From contig JASGJI010000004.1 of assembly GCA_049840815.1 (NCBI GenBank), positions 62,001 through 126,000 on the forward strand: 64,000 bases of DNA, written 5' to 3'. Positions 30,001-38,100 of the stretch are shown one piece after another; position 1 is the first letter of the stretch; the number at the start of each line of letters is the position of its first letter. The DNA comes from JASGDN01 sp049840815 (GTDB taxonomy: Bacteria > Chloroflexota > Chloroflexia > Thermomicrobiales > UBA6265). A program made the position numbers and the translations under genes. The notes beneath the pieces were generated by a model. It was not told the DNA's origin, searched no databases, and saw nothing but the letters and a program-made list of their open reading frames with translations.

Positions 30001-31177
30001 GACCGACGAGCAGATCAGCCGGGCCAAGAAGCTTTCGGCGCACTATGCGGACGCAGGCTACCAGATCTTCCAGCGCGCGCCGGAGGGCATCGACCTTGTC
30101 GCGGGCAGTTCGGCACAGATCGCATCCTTCGACGGTCTGGACGTCACCTACGCCTACATCTTCCAGCCAGATGATGCGATCGGATTCGCTGATGGCCGTG
30201 TAGCCATCCCCGTCACGATCCTGCTGGCCGACGGCGGCGGCTGGACCGCCATGGAAGCCCAACCAGCGCACGCGACCCTGCTCACAATCTGGGCGCAGGT
30301 CGGGGACACATGGCTGCTCGATGAGACCCTGCCAATCTGCATCGGTGATTGCGCGGAGTTCTGGGAGCTCGCGCCAACCCTCCAGCCCGCCATAGTCGGC
30401 CCCGTCCTGAGTCTCTGGCTGATGGCCTTCACGATGAGCGCCACCACCCCGGAAGGGACCCCGCAGGCGATCCCCCTCGCCACCCCGTCGGCTTCAGACA
30501 CCGACCTCGCGTACTGGCTCGCGAGACCAAGCGCCGGAGTCTGCAAGCCACCCACCACGGCGGGAGCGACCGGGCTCCCCGAGCGCGAATATCTGCCGTG
30601 GACACAGGCCGATGCATCCACAGGGGAAGCGGTGTCCCTCACCGATCGAGCGCGCCTCGCATGCTCCAACAGTCAGGCGCTCATCCCGAATTCCGGTTTC
30701 TACACCAGCCGCTACGAGTTGCCTTCATCGCCCGGCAGCGCGGTCGACGCCGACGCCCTCGCGCGTATGCAGGAGCTTTCCGCCGCCATCCCGGAGCAAG
30801 ACCCGGCTGCATGGGTCCGCCAGGGACAAACGAGCACGGCGAGTCCTACTGGCGACGCCACGCGACGGTACGCGGTGCTGCCGGCAAACGTCTATCGCCT
30901 GCCGGACGGGCGATACGCCGCCATTCCCGTCACGGTGGCCACGGATCCATCGGCGATTGAGGCGGACGCCTATCTGGCCTTCCCCATCGCGATCTACGCC
31001 CGGTCCGGCGATACGTGGCAGCTGGATGAGCAGGTCACCGTCTGCCTTGGGGACTGCGAATCGTTCTGGAGCGGGTTCCACGTCATCGACAGCCCGGCGG
31101 TTCCCCCGATACCACCAGCCTCCCCCGTCGCCTCCGGGATCATCCCCATCGACCGGCGGGCGCTCGCCGTCGCCTGA
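27062..31177 (+). CDS. Giant single-pass membrane protein with five tandem C-x3-C sensor-like domains
   Basis: A 1371-residue protein. Residues 1-140 are cytoplasmic and include DALDAWLDAQALSS, as in the partner at 24917. One helix spans about 143-166 (ALTAVLVAAVLALMVLVF). Five extracytoplasmic domains follow, each ending in a D-G-R-x2-IP strand, a W-x-I/L-D-E strand and a C-x3-C pair. The first cysteines are at residues 401, 642, 883, 1093 and 1328, a period of 210-241. Repeats 3-5 share the CIGDC/CLGDC form. Each domain begins with an E-C or R-T-L-S-x-E-E stretch. The ATGA overlap with the ECF gene suggests an anti-sigma role. No enzymatic motif is visible. Internal duplications show recent expansion. 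Confidence 0.8.
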   Translation: MTDDIQRMNERSPSSTPPGQPARTDALPSRDADALDAWLDAQALSSHDGAPAAPAPAWGQNGQWVRSKTGDASLADAASRFHARFAAAEEAEAPPTPVDAIWEQIMTTAHLTPASPPPPVPLASRASNPPARPERHPFMQTVGSHPALTAVLVAAVLALMVLVFREFDRNRYPTIIDYGPAALVTDGSATPSSSPATKSAIQLSTPDANGCIIRTLSPEEEAVIANLSALPTPDYTVTGPLDDEAITRDAATAWASAFGCNDVPLANDQEAGAVSLLLLATVRQGRLPETRIPLNEQRLTVTEALSSTLVEQNPTRYIVDSNDPAMAPWLGTAGNGRQYVILPQDMVRFADGRIGAPIKLARPGGAGTTTKDSYMSPQTVTYVFFRQEGGIWLIDEQLSLCTWKCDEYFAARQRDIDADRAPNGLSTPVARPEATATSTMRTGGDNLRPGTETPDASPASPAADVWLQPIALSECTTPLSTATADNDRAALLARQYIACVDAGTPASAIAPQVFSTSFLERHPEMPNDQLTTTDADIDRGEAISTVVASANPTIMVMGIPGADDQSSRTQGFYEVFLPQQNTIQLDNGQFAIPMSIAFTDEARATAAATAVAQGDDTPYTVAVVVFTVQDGSPRIDDLLLACIANCDGFWEQQRSQVGTPSPSNEQIATEATTATAVAEAKLPIPASECVVPTVAAGSESLPERQYAPPLKPTDANATAVTSDARAGIACRDAAPSENIDDVLAPFETERFRNERTPDDYQPPTTEQIEASKRISAYLEGQGVTTFSERAPADVVDPGVSDWPGVMGPNGELADVTPGWYTVPMPGVAVQFPDGRIGIPMMQMITNDDLWALHQEQAATQTGGLWVFAKVGDTWLLDEGLALCIGDCETFWQDAAAPSGDSQWLRPVSASECQPVSASTYREYVRPRDDTIVNTQGRPDVARQSRTWVACSPNGSRTNTTIDQQFETQRFADEGGIVHPLTDEQISRAKKLSAHYADAGYQIFQRAPEGIDLVAGSSAQIASFDGLDVTYAYIFQPDDAIGFADGRVAIPVTILLADGGGWTAMEAQPAHATLLTIWAQVGDTWLLDETLPICIGDCAEFWELAPTLQPAIVGPVLSLWLMAFTMSATTPEGTPQAIPLATPSASDTDLAYWLARPSAGVCKPPTTAGATGLPEREYLPWTQADASTGEAVSLTDRARLACSNSQALIPNSGFYTSRYELPSSPGSAVDADALARMQELSAAIPEQDPAAWVRQGQTSTASPTGDATRRYAVLPANVYRLPDGRYAAIPVTVATDPSAIEADAYLAFPIAIYARSGDTWQLDEQVTVCLGDCESFWSGFHVIDSPAVPPIPPASPVASGIIPIDRRALAVA

Positions 31178-31190
31178 TCGCACACACGCG

Positions 31191-31223
31191 AACGCCGCCG
31201 GAGGACGAATCCCCCGGCGGCGT
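31191..31223. terminator. Bidirectional terminator hairpin
   Basis: Complementary arms of about 13 bases, ACGCCGCCGGAGG and CCCCCGGCGGCGT with one mismatch, flank a six-base loop between the convergent repeat-protein and citrate synthase genes. Confidence 0.75.
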
Positions 31224-31255
31224 GCTTCATGTCGCGATCCGCGATGCCCGACGGC

Positions 31256-32416
31256 CTAATGGCGGTCGGCGATCGGCTCCCAGTGCAGGTCCGTCGAACC
31301 GACGAATTCCGACTGCGGCCGGATGAGGCGGTTGTGCTCCACCTGCTCCAGCACGTGCGCCGTCCAGCCCACCGAGCGGGCCACCGCGAAGGTCGGCGTG
31401 AACATGTCGCCCGGCAACCCGACCGCCGCCAGCACCGCCGCCGAATAGAACTCGACGTTCGTGTAGAGGCGTCGACCCGGCTTGCGCTCCTCCAGCGTCG
31501 CGAGGACGACATCCTCGGTCGTCTTGGAAAGCGCGAAGAACTCCGGCGTGCTCGCCGTCTGGGCGAGACCCCGCAGCACCTCGGCGCGCGGATCCTCCGC
31601 CTTGTAGACGCGATGACCGAAGCCCATCAGGCGATCGCCGCGATCCATCGCCGCCGTCACCCACGGCTTCACATTCTCCGCCGTGCCGATCTCGTTCAGC
31701 ATGTCCAGCACCAGCGAGGGCGCGCCGCCATGCAGCGGCCCCTTCAGCGCGCCGATCGCGCCGGTGATGCAGGAGCAGAGATCGGATTGCGTGGAGGCGA
31801 TCACGCGGGCCGTGAAGGTGGAGGCGTTCAGGCCGTGATCGGCCAGCAGGATCAGGTAGGTCTCCAGCGGCTTCCAGTGCTTCTCCTGCGGCTCCTCGCC
31901 GAAGAGCTGCCACAGGTAGTTCTGGGCGGTGTTGAGGTCGGCCCGGCCCTTGATCGGCTCTAGTCCCTGCCGCAGCCGGAAGAAGGCCGCGAGAATGCCG
32001 GGGATGCTGGCCGCGAGGGCGATCGCTTCGTCCTGATCCGGGGTCTCGTCGTAGACCTCCGGCAGCACCGCGCCGAGCAGGGAGACGCCGGTGCGCAGCG
32101 CGTCCATCGGCTTCGCATCGACCGGGAGCACCCGCAGGCCATCGATCACCGACTGCGGAAGGTAGCGATGCGTCGCCATCTTCTCATTGAACCGGACCAG
32201 CTCCTCTTCATTCGGAAGGTGACCGATCCAGAGCAGGAAGGCGACTTCCTCGAAGGAGGCGTGACCGGCGAGCTCATGGATGTCGTAACCACGATAGACC
32301 AGCCTGCCTTCTTCCCCGAAAACATGGCTCAGGGCGGTCGATGCCGCGACAACCCCTTCCAGGCCATTGGGCTTGGGATACTCGATGGTCGGGGCAGTAC
32401 TGCTTGCGTTGGCCAT
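31256..32416 (-). CDS. gltA: Citrate synthase
   Basis: A 386-residue type I/short bacterial citrate synthase, condensing acetyl-CoA and oxaloacetate. Catalytic elements are the histidines in LADHGLNAST and GPLHGGAPSLVLDM, the oxaloacetate-binding GFGHRVYKAEDPRAEVLR, and the DVVLATLEERKPGRRLYTNVEFYSA segment (shown in part: GRRLYTNVEFYSA). Length and motifs match CitZ-like enzymes, though 2-methylcitrate synthase cannot be excluded. GAGGAGG is ten bases before the ATG. The gene stands alone, facing a 540-base region with no gene. Confidence 0.92.
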   Translation of the reverse strand: MANASSTAPTIEYPKPNGLEGVVAASTALSHVFGEEGRLVYRGYDIHELAGHASFEEVAFLLWIGHLPNEEELVRFNEKMATHRYLPQSVIDGLRVLPVDAKPMDALRTGVSLLGAVLPEVYDETPDQDEAIALAASIPGILAAFFRLRQGLEPIKGRADLNTAQNYLWQLFGEEPQEKHWKPLETYLILLADHGLNASTFTARVIASTQSDLCSCITGAIGALKGPLHGGAPSLVLDMLNEIGTAENVKPWVTAAMDRGDRLMGFGHRVYKAEDPRAEVLRGLAQTASTPEFFALSKTTEDVVLATLEERKPGRRLYTNVEFYSAAVLAAVGLPGDMFTPTFAVARSVGWTAHVLEQVEHNRLIRPQSEFVGSTDLHWEPIADRH

Positions 32417-32957
32417 GAAACGGAATCCTCCTCAGCGTCGTGGTGGATGGTGCAGACCGGTGGTGGTCGTCGTCGTTCGGCGCGGCGTGACCGTCATGGG
32501 CACCGCGATGGGGCTGTCGGCGATATCCCGGCGCGATGCGTGCGATGGTGCGGACCCTTCCGGCCACCGCGCCGCAGACACCAGTGCGAGGTTCGTCACC
32601 GGCTGCCGCGAACGATTGCCCGGTCATGCCACCGCACCGTTCGATCACACCGGCGTCCCCTCCAGACCTGGCATGCCTCTGTGTGATGAATCGTAGCACG
32701 CACGGGTCGCGGCGAGAACGGCAAATCGGGCAGGTGATAGCCATTCTCATGGTGAAAATCCCGTCTTCCCTGGATGGCCGGCACCCATGACCCAGCCGGA
32801 CGGCCATTGTGACAACTTGACACAATCAAGCACCCCCTGTTAGAGTACGTACACCTCAGCCTTCCCTTCTGAGGCGGCCAGTGGCGGTCGTGGAGCTCCA
32901 TCCCTCTACGGCCGCGGACTGGTTTTTTTGCGCCTATCGTCCCGCCGGATCGCGAGC
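32417..32957. other. Intergenic region between citrate synthase and the GNAT-ankyrin gene
   Basis: No gene is supported. It must carry the citrate synthase promoter on the minus strand, and has a candidate plus-strand promoter at 32817-32846. I see no riboswitch or clear hairpin. An open frame on the minus strand (32274-32825) is a shadow frame. Confidence 0.45.
32817..32846 (+). promoter_or_regulatory. Putative sigma70-type promoter
   Basis: TTGACA (32817-32822) is followed after 18 bases by TAGAGT (32841-32846, four of six consensus bases), in a locally AT-rich patch upstream of the GNAT-ankyrin gene. The leader to the chosen ATG would be about 105 bases. Confidence 0.4.
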
Positions 32958-34340
32958 ATGCCCTCCACCCCAGCCTTCACGCCCGCCGCCCCGATCCCCC
33001 ACGACGACGATCCCGCCGCAGCCGCCTCCCTCTGGGACACCATCTTCACCAACCAGCAATGCTGGCTCGATCGCCTCGCCACCGGCCTGCCCTACCCGCG
33101 CAACACACCATCGCCGGCCGCCACCGAGCGCCTCTGGCGCGACGGGGGACTCGAGGTCGCCCGCACCGGACGTTCCGGCGTCGTCATGGCGCGGGAATCG
33201 TCCCCATCGGATCCCCCGATCACACCGCACACCGTCGATCGCGTGCTCGCCTGGCTGCGCACGCGCGGCTCCGGCGATGTCCTCGTCTGGGCTGCGACCC
33301 CGCTGCCCGGTCTGGAGATCATGCTCCTTGCCCGTGGCGCACGCGATTCGTTCTCGCCACACTGGATGTGGAAACCGCTCGACCGCCCGGTGCCGTCGTA
33401 TACCCTGCCCGCGCACGTCGAGGTCCGCATCGCCACCCCCGCCGACCGTGAGGAAATCCTCGCCAACCCCGCCATCCCCTACCTCGATGCCGACCAGCTG
33501 GGCACGATGCTCGCCCTCGGGCAACCAGCCACCCATGGTGGTCCCGCCGTGCGCGTCGTGATTGCACGGGAAGGCGGCCTCCTGCGTCGCAGCCGCATCC
33601 TCGGCATGGGCGCCATCAATATCGACGCCAGTGGTCCGGCCATCGCGGCAAACCTCTTCAATCTCGGGGTCGATCCCAGCGCACGAGGTCGCGGCGTCGG
33701 CACGGCCCTCACCCTCGCCGCCCTGACCGTCGCCCGGCAGGACGGCGCGATCGGGCTCGGCCTCAATGCCACGCCGGACGGCGAGCGCGTCTATCGCAAG
33801 CTCGGGTTCCGCTCGATCGGCTCCGGACAGACCTGGTTCATGCCCTCCGCACGCCTCCGCCACCTTCCGGACGCCGCGACCATCGCCTTCGCCGAGGCAG
33901 TCGGCCGAGGCGATATCCTCGGGCTCGACCCCACCCTCGCGGACATCCCGATGCTGCCGAACGGAGAATCCCCGGTCGTCTTCGCGGCGCGCTATGCCGG
34001 GAATGGCCACGCGGCGGAGACGATCCAGTGGCTCATCCGGCGTGGCTCGATGCCGGACATCGTCGCGCTGTGGACCGTCGGCCTGCGCGACGAAGCGACC
34101 GCCCTGATGGCCGATCCTCGCTTCCGCGACCGCCGTGCCGGCCAGCGCGCCACCACTCCCCTGCACGACGCGATCGACCGCGACGACCTCGACCTGGCCC
34201 GTGCGTTGCTCGCCGCCGGAGCGAACCGGCTCATCCGCGATGCGCAATACCACGGGACCGCCGCCGACTGGGCGAAGGCGCTCCACCGCCCAGCCATGGC
34301 GGCACTCCTCGCCGACGCGGACCGCACACGCCCGTCCTGA
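32958..34340 (+). CDS. GNAT acetyltransferase fused to C-terminal ankyrin repeats
   Basis: A protein of about 460 residues. The N-terminal half holds a GNAT domain whose acetyl-CoA loop is NLGVDPSARGRGVGTALTLA (about 230-250, R/Q-x-x-G-x-G/A type RGRGVG), followed by GLNATPDGERVYRKLGFRSIG (part: GERVYRKLGF). The C-terminal third has ankyrin-like repeats: GESPVVFAARYAGNGHAAET, TTPLHDAIDRDDLDLARALL and AAGANRLIRDAQY. This fusion is uncommon; repeats probably bind a protein partner. The start is uncertain because an upstream TTG is in frame and the ATG has only a weak ribosome-binding site. Confidence 0.75.
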   Translation: MPSTPAFTPAAPIPHDDDPAAAASLWDTIFTNQQCWLDRLATGLPYPRNTPSPAATERLWRDGGLEVARTGRSGVVMARESSPSDPPITPHTVDRVLAWLRTRGSGDVLVWAATPLPGLEIMLLARGARDSFSPHWMWKPLDRPVPSYTLPAHVEVRIATPADREEILANPAIPYLDADQLGTMLALGQPATHGGPAVRVVIAREGGLLRRSRILGMGAINIDASGPAIAANLFNLGVDPSARGRGVGTALTLAALTVARQDGAIGLGLNATPDGERVYRKLGFRSIGSGQTWFMPSARLRHLPDAATIAFAEAVGRGDILGLDPTLADIPMLPNGESPVVFAARYAGNGHAAETIQWLIRRGSMPDIVALWTVGLRDEATALMADPRFRDRRAGQRATTPLHDAIDRDDLDLARALLAAGANRLIRDAQYHGTAADWAKALHRPAMAALLADADRTRPS

Positions 34341-34355
34341 CGATCTGGCGGACAC

Positions 34356-34394
34356 AGGAGGGCGGGCATCCTGCGTGAGGATGCCCGCCCTCCT
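34356..34394. terminator. Bidirectional terminator hairpin
   Basis: Perfect 17-base arms at 34356-34372 and 34378-34394 with a five-base loop, between the convergent GNAT-ankyrin and AbrB-type genes. Confidence 0.82.
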
Positions 34395-34411
34395 ATTCAC
34401 CATGCGTTAGG

Positions 34412-34630
34412 TCATCGGTCGGCGAGATAGTCGAGCGCGTCCCGATGCTCTTCAATGACTCTCTCGACTGTTCGCTTCATCTCTGGACTGAGCGTGATGC
34501 GCCCATCGACCACCTTGTTGAGCGTAAAGACGATGTCGTCCCCCTCGGCCAAGTGATAGCGTGCCATTGCCTCATCGGGAATAACGACAAAGTACGTATC
34601 ATCCTGCTTCTGAATCCGCGTCGTGATCAC
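34412..34630 (-). CDS. SpoVT/AbrB-type DNA-binding protein (antitoxin-like)
   Basis: A 72-residue swapped-hairpin protein: ITTRIQKQDDTYFVVIPDEAM at the N-terminus (cut as TTRIQKQDDTYFVVIPDEAM) and LAEGDDIVFTLNKV, the standard MazE/AbrB pattern. A longer frame begins with TTG six codons earlier, but its codons contain the AAGGAGG ribosome-binding site itself, placed five bases before the GTG at 34630. GTG is therefore the likely start. No toxin gene lies next to it, so it may be an orphan antitoxin or a regulator of the membrane protein gene located upstream. Confidence 0.8.
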   Translation of the reverse strand: MITTRIQKQDDTYFVVIPDEAMARYHLAEGDDIVFTLNKVVDGRITLSPEMKRTVERVIEEHRDALDYLADR

Positions 34631-34653
34631 ACCGTCCTCCTTGGGCAAACCAC

Positions 34654-35763
34654 TCAGGCCTCGGGCGTGAGGGGAACGGTCGCGTCCGGGTCCGGGTCGG
34701 AGACCACTGCCTCCGGCGCGGCATCCCCGTCCACCGGCACGCTCCGGCCGATCACGTCCTCACGCGGCGCGGAGGCAGTGACCGCCCCCGACCCGCCGGA
34801 CGGCACACCCGTCTCCCGGTAGGAGACCTCGATCGTCCGCCGAACGGAGGGCAGCTCTTCGATGATCGCCGAGAGGCCGGACCGCATCTGCACGATCTGG
34901 GCGTCCGTCGGATTGCCGTCACGCACCGCTGGGAAGACATCGCGCGTCAGCCCCTGCCGCAACGTCATGATGAACGTCTCCACCTGCACCGCCAGTGACT
35001 CATCGAGCACGTAGCGATTCTGGTTGAAGGCATTGCCGAACGCGAAGGCCCGCTCCCCCACCTCGCCCCAGGCGTTCCACTGCAATGCCTCCGGCGTGAA
35101 CTCCGTTGGCAGCACCAACGTCTCACCCGGTAGCAGCATCGGATTCACGACCGCCGCCAGGGCAACCTCCACCTTGGCGAGGTTGCCGTAAACGTCCGCC
35201 AGCGCCTCGCCCCGGCGCTCACCCCAGCGCCCGAGCGTCAGCCGCATCGTGCCGATCTCCTGCTGGAGGCGATCGAACTCCCGCTGGCGACGGTCCTCCT
35301 GCTCGCGCAGGGACCGTCCGACATCGTCCGGCATCCGCCGCACGTCGGTCAGCGCCGATTCCATCCGCGTCAACCGTGCATCGAAATCACGGGCGATGCT
35401 CGCCGTCTGCCGCAGTTCATCGCGGAACTCGTCCCGCAGGTCACGCAGGGCGGACCCGTCGAACCCATACGGCAGCGCCGCGTCCTGCGCCGGCCCTGGC
35501 ACGACACGCCCGGTCGCGCCGCCGGTCCGCGCGATTGCCGGATCGACCATCACCCCCGGATCGCGCCCACTGACCGTCGATGCGGCCGGCCGGGCGACGA
35601 ATGCGGAGACGGACTGCTTCAGCTGACGCGGCGCGGTCAGCCATTCCTGCACGTTCTCCTGTCCCGCCTCCCGCACAAAGAAGTAGCCGATGCCCGCCAA
35701 CAGGGCGAGCACGACGATCAGAACCAACACCACCAGAACGGTATCCATGCCTCTTCGCCCCAT
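34654..35763 (-). CDS. Single-pass membrane protein with a coiled coil, unknown function
   Basis: A protein of about 369 residues. A hydrophobic helix starts at about residue 6 (VLVVLVLIVVLALLAGIGYFF). A long charged coiled-coil region at about residues 105-200 includes ALRDLRDEFRDELRQTA and REQEDRRQREFDRLQQEI. A globular part follows at about 205-300 (LLPGETLVLPTEFTPEA), with an acidic low-complexity tail. No family is recognised; the topology resembles RmuC- or septum-like scaffold proteins, but without their domains. The start is uncertain (35793, 35763 or 35748), none with a convincing ribosome-binding site. Confidence 0.65.
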   Translation of the reverse strand: MGRRGMDTVLVVLVLIVVLALLAGIGYFFVREAGQENVQEWLTAPRQLKQSVSAFVARPAASTVSGRDPGVMVDPAIARTGGATGRVVPGPAQDAALPYGFDGSALRDLRDEFRDELRQTASIARDFDARLTRMESALTDVRRMPDDVGRSLREQEDRRQREFDRLQQEIGTMRLTLGRWGERRGEALADVYGNLAKVEVALAAVVNPMLLPGETLVLPTEFTPEALQWNAWGEVGERAFAFGNAFNQNRYVLDESLAVQVETFIMTLRQGLTRDVFPAVRDGNPTDAQIVQMRSGLSAIIEELPSVRRTIEVSYRETGVPSGGSGAVTASAPREDVIGRSVPVDGDAAPEAVVSDPDPDATVPLTPEA

Positions 35764-35966
35764 GACGGTTCGCGGCCCCGGTCCGACACCCACACGGTGC
35801 CGATCATTCCGAGGCTGGACGCATCCTAATCATAGCGGCATGAACGAACAACCTCGTCATCCGGCCTGCCGCTCTCCGGAAGAACGTCCGCATTGGCATG
35901 GGCGTTGCATGAACGATCGTCACGGGCGCGGCACCTCCCCGCCCTGCATTATGGAAGGAGCCTGCC

Positions 35967-36341
35967 ATGCCGAAGGACGACCTCGCCGGAAAGAACCTCG
36001 ATCACGTCAGCCTCTCGGGCGATGACCTGAGCGACGCCGACCTCTCCCGCGCCTCGATGCGAGAGGCGTGGTTGCGCGGCACTCGCCTCACGGACGCGAA
36101 CCTCGCCGAGGCAGACCTCAGCGGCGCCCATCTCGATACCGCCGACCTCACCGGCGCGAACCTGGACCATGCCAATCTCACGGGCGCCGATGTGCGCGGG
36201 GCCAGGCTCGAGCAGGCCGCCTCCACCGAGGGCACGGTCCTCGACGACACGCGAGGCCTGCCCGCAGACCATCACCCTGCCGCCCCGAGTGACCTCGGTT
36301 CACCCGGATCGGCATCTCCAAACACCCCGTCGAGATACTGA
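35967..36341 (+). CDS. Pentapeptide-repeat protein
   Basis: A 124-residue protein with about twelve pentapeptides of the A(D/N)LxX type (for example ADLSRASMREAWLRGTRLTD and ADLSGAHLDTADLTGANLDH). The fold is a right-handed quadrilateral helix. AAGGAG is seven bases before the ATG. Its last 70 bases overlap the end of the convergent nucleotidyltransferase gene. Small pentapeptide proteins can mimic DNA, but no gyrase role can be claimed. Confidence 0.85.
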   Translation: MPKDDLAGKNLDHVSLSGDDLSDADLSRASMREAWLRGTRLTDANLAEADLSGAHLDTADLTGANLDHANLTGADVRGARLEQAASTEGTVLDDTRGLPADHHPAAPSDLGSPGSASPNTPSRY

Positions 36342-37126
36342 TCCGTCTGCGTCACGATCTCAGCAAAGCAGTCGGCCTGTCCGGAAGCCACGGCCAGATC
36401 CTTCAGTTCGGAGACCATGCTCCGCAAGAGGGCCACCTGCTCCTGCCGGGTATTCGGCACATGACCAGAGAGTCCCCGGTGCCGCAACGCAACGTACGGC
36501 GGACGCGCACCGTGTTCCAGCACCCATCCCGCCGTCAACCGAAGCTGATCGACCGAGTCCAGATGCGACGCGATGACCCACGCATTCCCACGCACGATGC
36601 GTTTGGCAGCAATCACCGCCATCGCGAACCCAGTCCGCAGGGCGTCCGCAAACACCTCGTCGCGCTCACGATCCGAGAGCACCATTCGCTCCTCGACGGG
36701 AATGGGTTCATCCGTTCGATTCAACACTAGCCGCGCGTTCGCGGGCCGGACCGCAGAGGACGCCGCGTACCAATACCAGTCGACCTGGAACGGAATGCGA
36801 CCGTCACCCCACGGAACCCACGCCAGCAGATACGCACCCCGTTTCGGGGCATTTGATGGCGCAGGCAATTCGAGCGACGTCTCCACCACGGCACGAGCGT
36901 GGAGCCCCGGATCGGTCACGATGTCGGCAATCCGGGCGTCATTCATGACGATGCCGATGTCGAGATCGCTCAGGTCATCGGATTCCCCTCGCCCCAACGA
37001 TCCCTCCAGCCAGATCGCGAGAACGTCGGGATCGCTCGCAAGCTGGTCAACGATATGCGCCAGCAGAAGATCGCGATCCCGCGCATACCCTGCGGCAAAT
37101 CCGCCAACCAGGCTGCGATCGTTCAT
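36272..37126 (-). CDS. Nucleotidyltransferase-domain protein
   Basis: A protein of about 284 residues. The pol-beta-type motif is clear: WLEGSLGRGESDDLSDLDIG (G-S-x10-D-x-D), and the second metal carboxylate is probably FQVDWYW. A C-terminal helical domain follows, as in aminoglycoside adenylyltransferases and related enzymes. GAGGGG lies five bases before the ATG at 37126, preferred over a GTG two codons upstream. It overlaps the end of the pentapeptide gene antisense. Whether it modifies an antibiotic or a protein is unknown. Confidence 0.78.
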   Translation of the reverse strand: MNDRSLVGGFAAGYARDRDLLLAHIVDQLASDPDVLAIWLEGSLGRGESDDLSDLDIGIVMNDARIADIVTDPGLHARAVVETSLELPAPSNAPKRGAYLLAWVPWGDGRIPFQVDWYWYAASSAVRPANARLVLNRTDEPIPVEERMVLSDRERDEVFADALRTGFAMAVIAAKRIVRGNAWVIASHLDSVDQLRLTAGWVLEHGARPPYVALRHRGLSGHVPNTRQEQVALLRSMVSELKDLAVASGQADCFAEIVTQTDQYLDGVFGDADPGEPRSLGAAG

Positions 37127-37215
37127 GAGCACCCCTCAAACACGGACCGATTCTGTCCTTGGCCCGTCTCACCATACCGATATCGCCCTGCCGCCATCCG
37201 TCGGAGTTCGCGTCC

Positions 37216-37974
37216 ATGCCAGCCTCACCCCGAATGCCCCTCGTGCAAGCCGCCCTGAACGGCGTCACCACTCGCGACACGCATCCCGCCGCGCCAATGA
37301 CTCCGGATGATTTCGTCCGCGATGCCGCCGCGGTGGCCGCAGCCGGCGCAGGGGCGATTCATCTCCATCCACGCGACCCAGAAGGCCGAGAGACTCTCGA
37401 TCCCACCATCGTGAACGACCTTGTGGCCCGGGTGAAGGCCGCATCCGGCCTCCCCGCCGGCGTCAGCACGGGAGCATGGATCGAGCCAGACATCGCGCGA
37501 AGGCTCGCCTGCATCCGGGCGTGGACCGCCCCCGACTACGCCTCCGTCAACCTCTCGGAAGCCGACGCCCTCCAGACGATGGACGCGCTGCTCACTGCCG
37601 GGGTCAGCATCGAAGCCGGACTGGCGACCGCCGAGGATGTGGAACTCCTCGCGGCATCGGGCTACGCAGACCGCGTCACCCACATCCTCGTGGAGCCCTT
37701 CGACGAAGACCACGATGGCGATGTCGCCGCCATCCTCTCCACCGCCCATGCCATCCACGCCGCTCTCGACCACCACGGGATCACCGCACCCCGCCTTCAG
37801 CATGGGAACGGTCCGGCCGCCTGGCCACTCCTGCGCGACGCTATTGCCCGAGGACTCGACACGCGCATCGGGCTGGAGGATACGGTGGTGGCCGACGATG
37901 GCACGCCGGCCACCAGCAACGCCACCCTGATTGCCGCCGCGATCAGCCCTGGATCATTTCGAGCAACCGGCTGA
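37216..37974 (+). CDS. BKACE-family (DUF849) beta-keto acid cleavage enzyme
   Basis: A 252-residue TIM-barrel enzyme like Kce. Family marks are PLVQAALNGVTTRDTHPAAP, the metal-binding histidines in GAIHLHPRDPEG, PDYASVNLSEAD, and LQHGNGPAAWPLLRDAIARG with GLEDTVVADDG at the end. Known members cleave 3-keto acids with acetyl-CoA. The protein is a little shorter than most (about 270-300). The ATG was chosen because frames upstream are Pro/Ala-poor and match no family positions. Confidence 0.85.
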   Translation: MPASPRMPLVQAALNGVTTRDTHPAAPMTPDDFVRDAAAVAAAGAGAIHLHPRDPEGRETLDPTIVNDLVARVKAASGLPAGVSTGAWIEPDIARRLACIRAWTAPDYASVNLSEADALQTMDALLTAGVSIEAGLATAEDVELLAASGYADRVTHILVEPFDEDHDGDVAAILSTAHAIHAALDHHGITAPRLQHGNGPAAWPLLRDAIARGLDTRIGLEDTVVADDGTPATSNATLIAAAISPGSFRATG

Positions 37975-38053
37975 CCTTGCGACACAATACATGGAAACGT
38001 GGACAGATCCCCTGCTCGTCTCCTACGACCAATCCCTGTCACCTCGCCATACA

Positions 38054-38087
38054 CAAGGCCCCGGCGGACCAGTCCACCAGGGCCTTG
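38054..38087. terminator. Hairpin between convergent genes
   Basis: Eight-base arms CAAGGCCC (38054-38061) and GGGCCTTG (38080-38087) bracket a loop that contains a further short stem. It separates the BKACE gene from the DUF4386 gene. Confidence 0.6.
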
Positions 38088-38100
38088 CCTCGACATTCCC

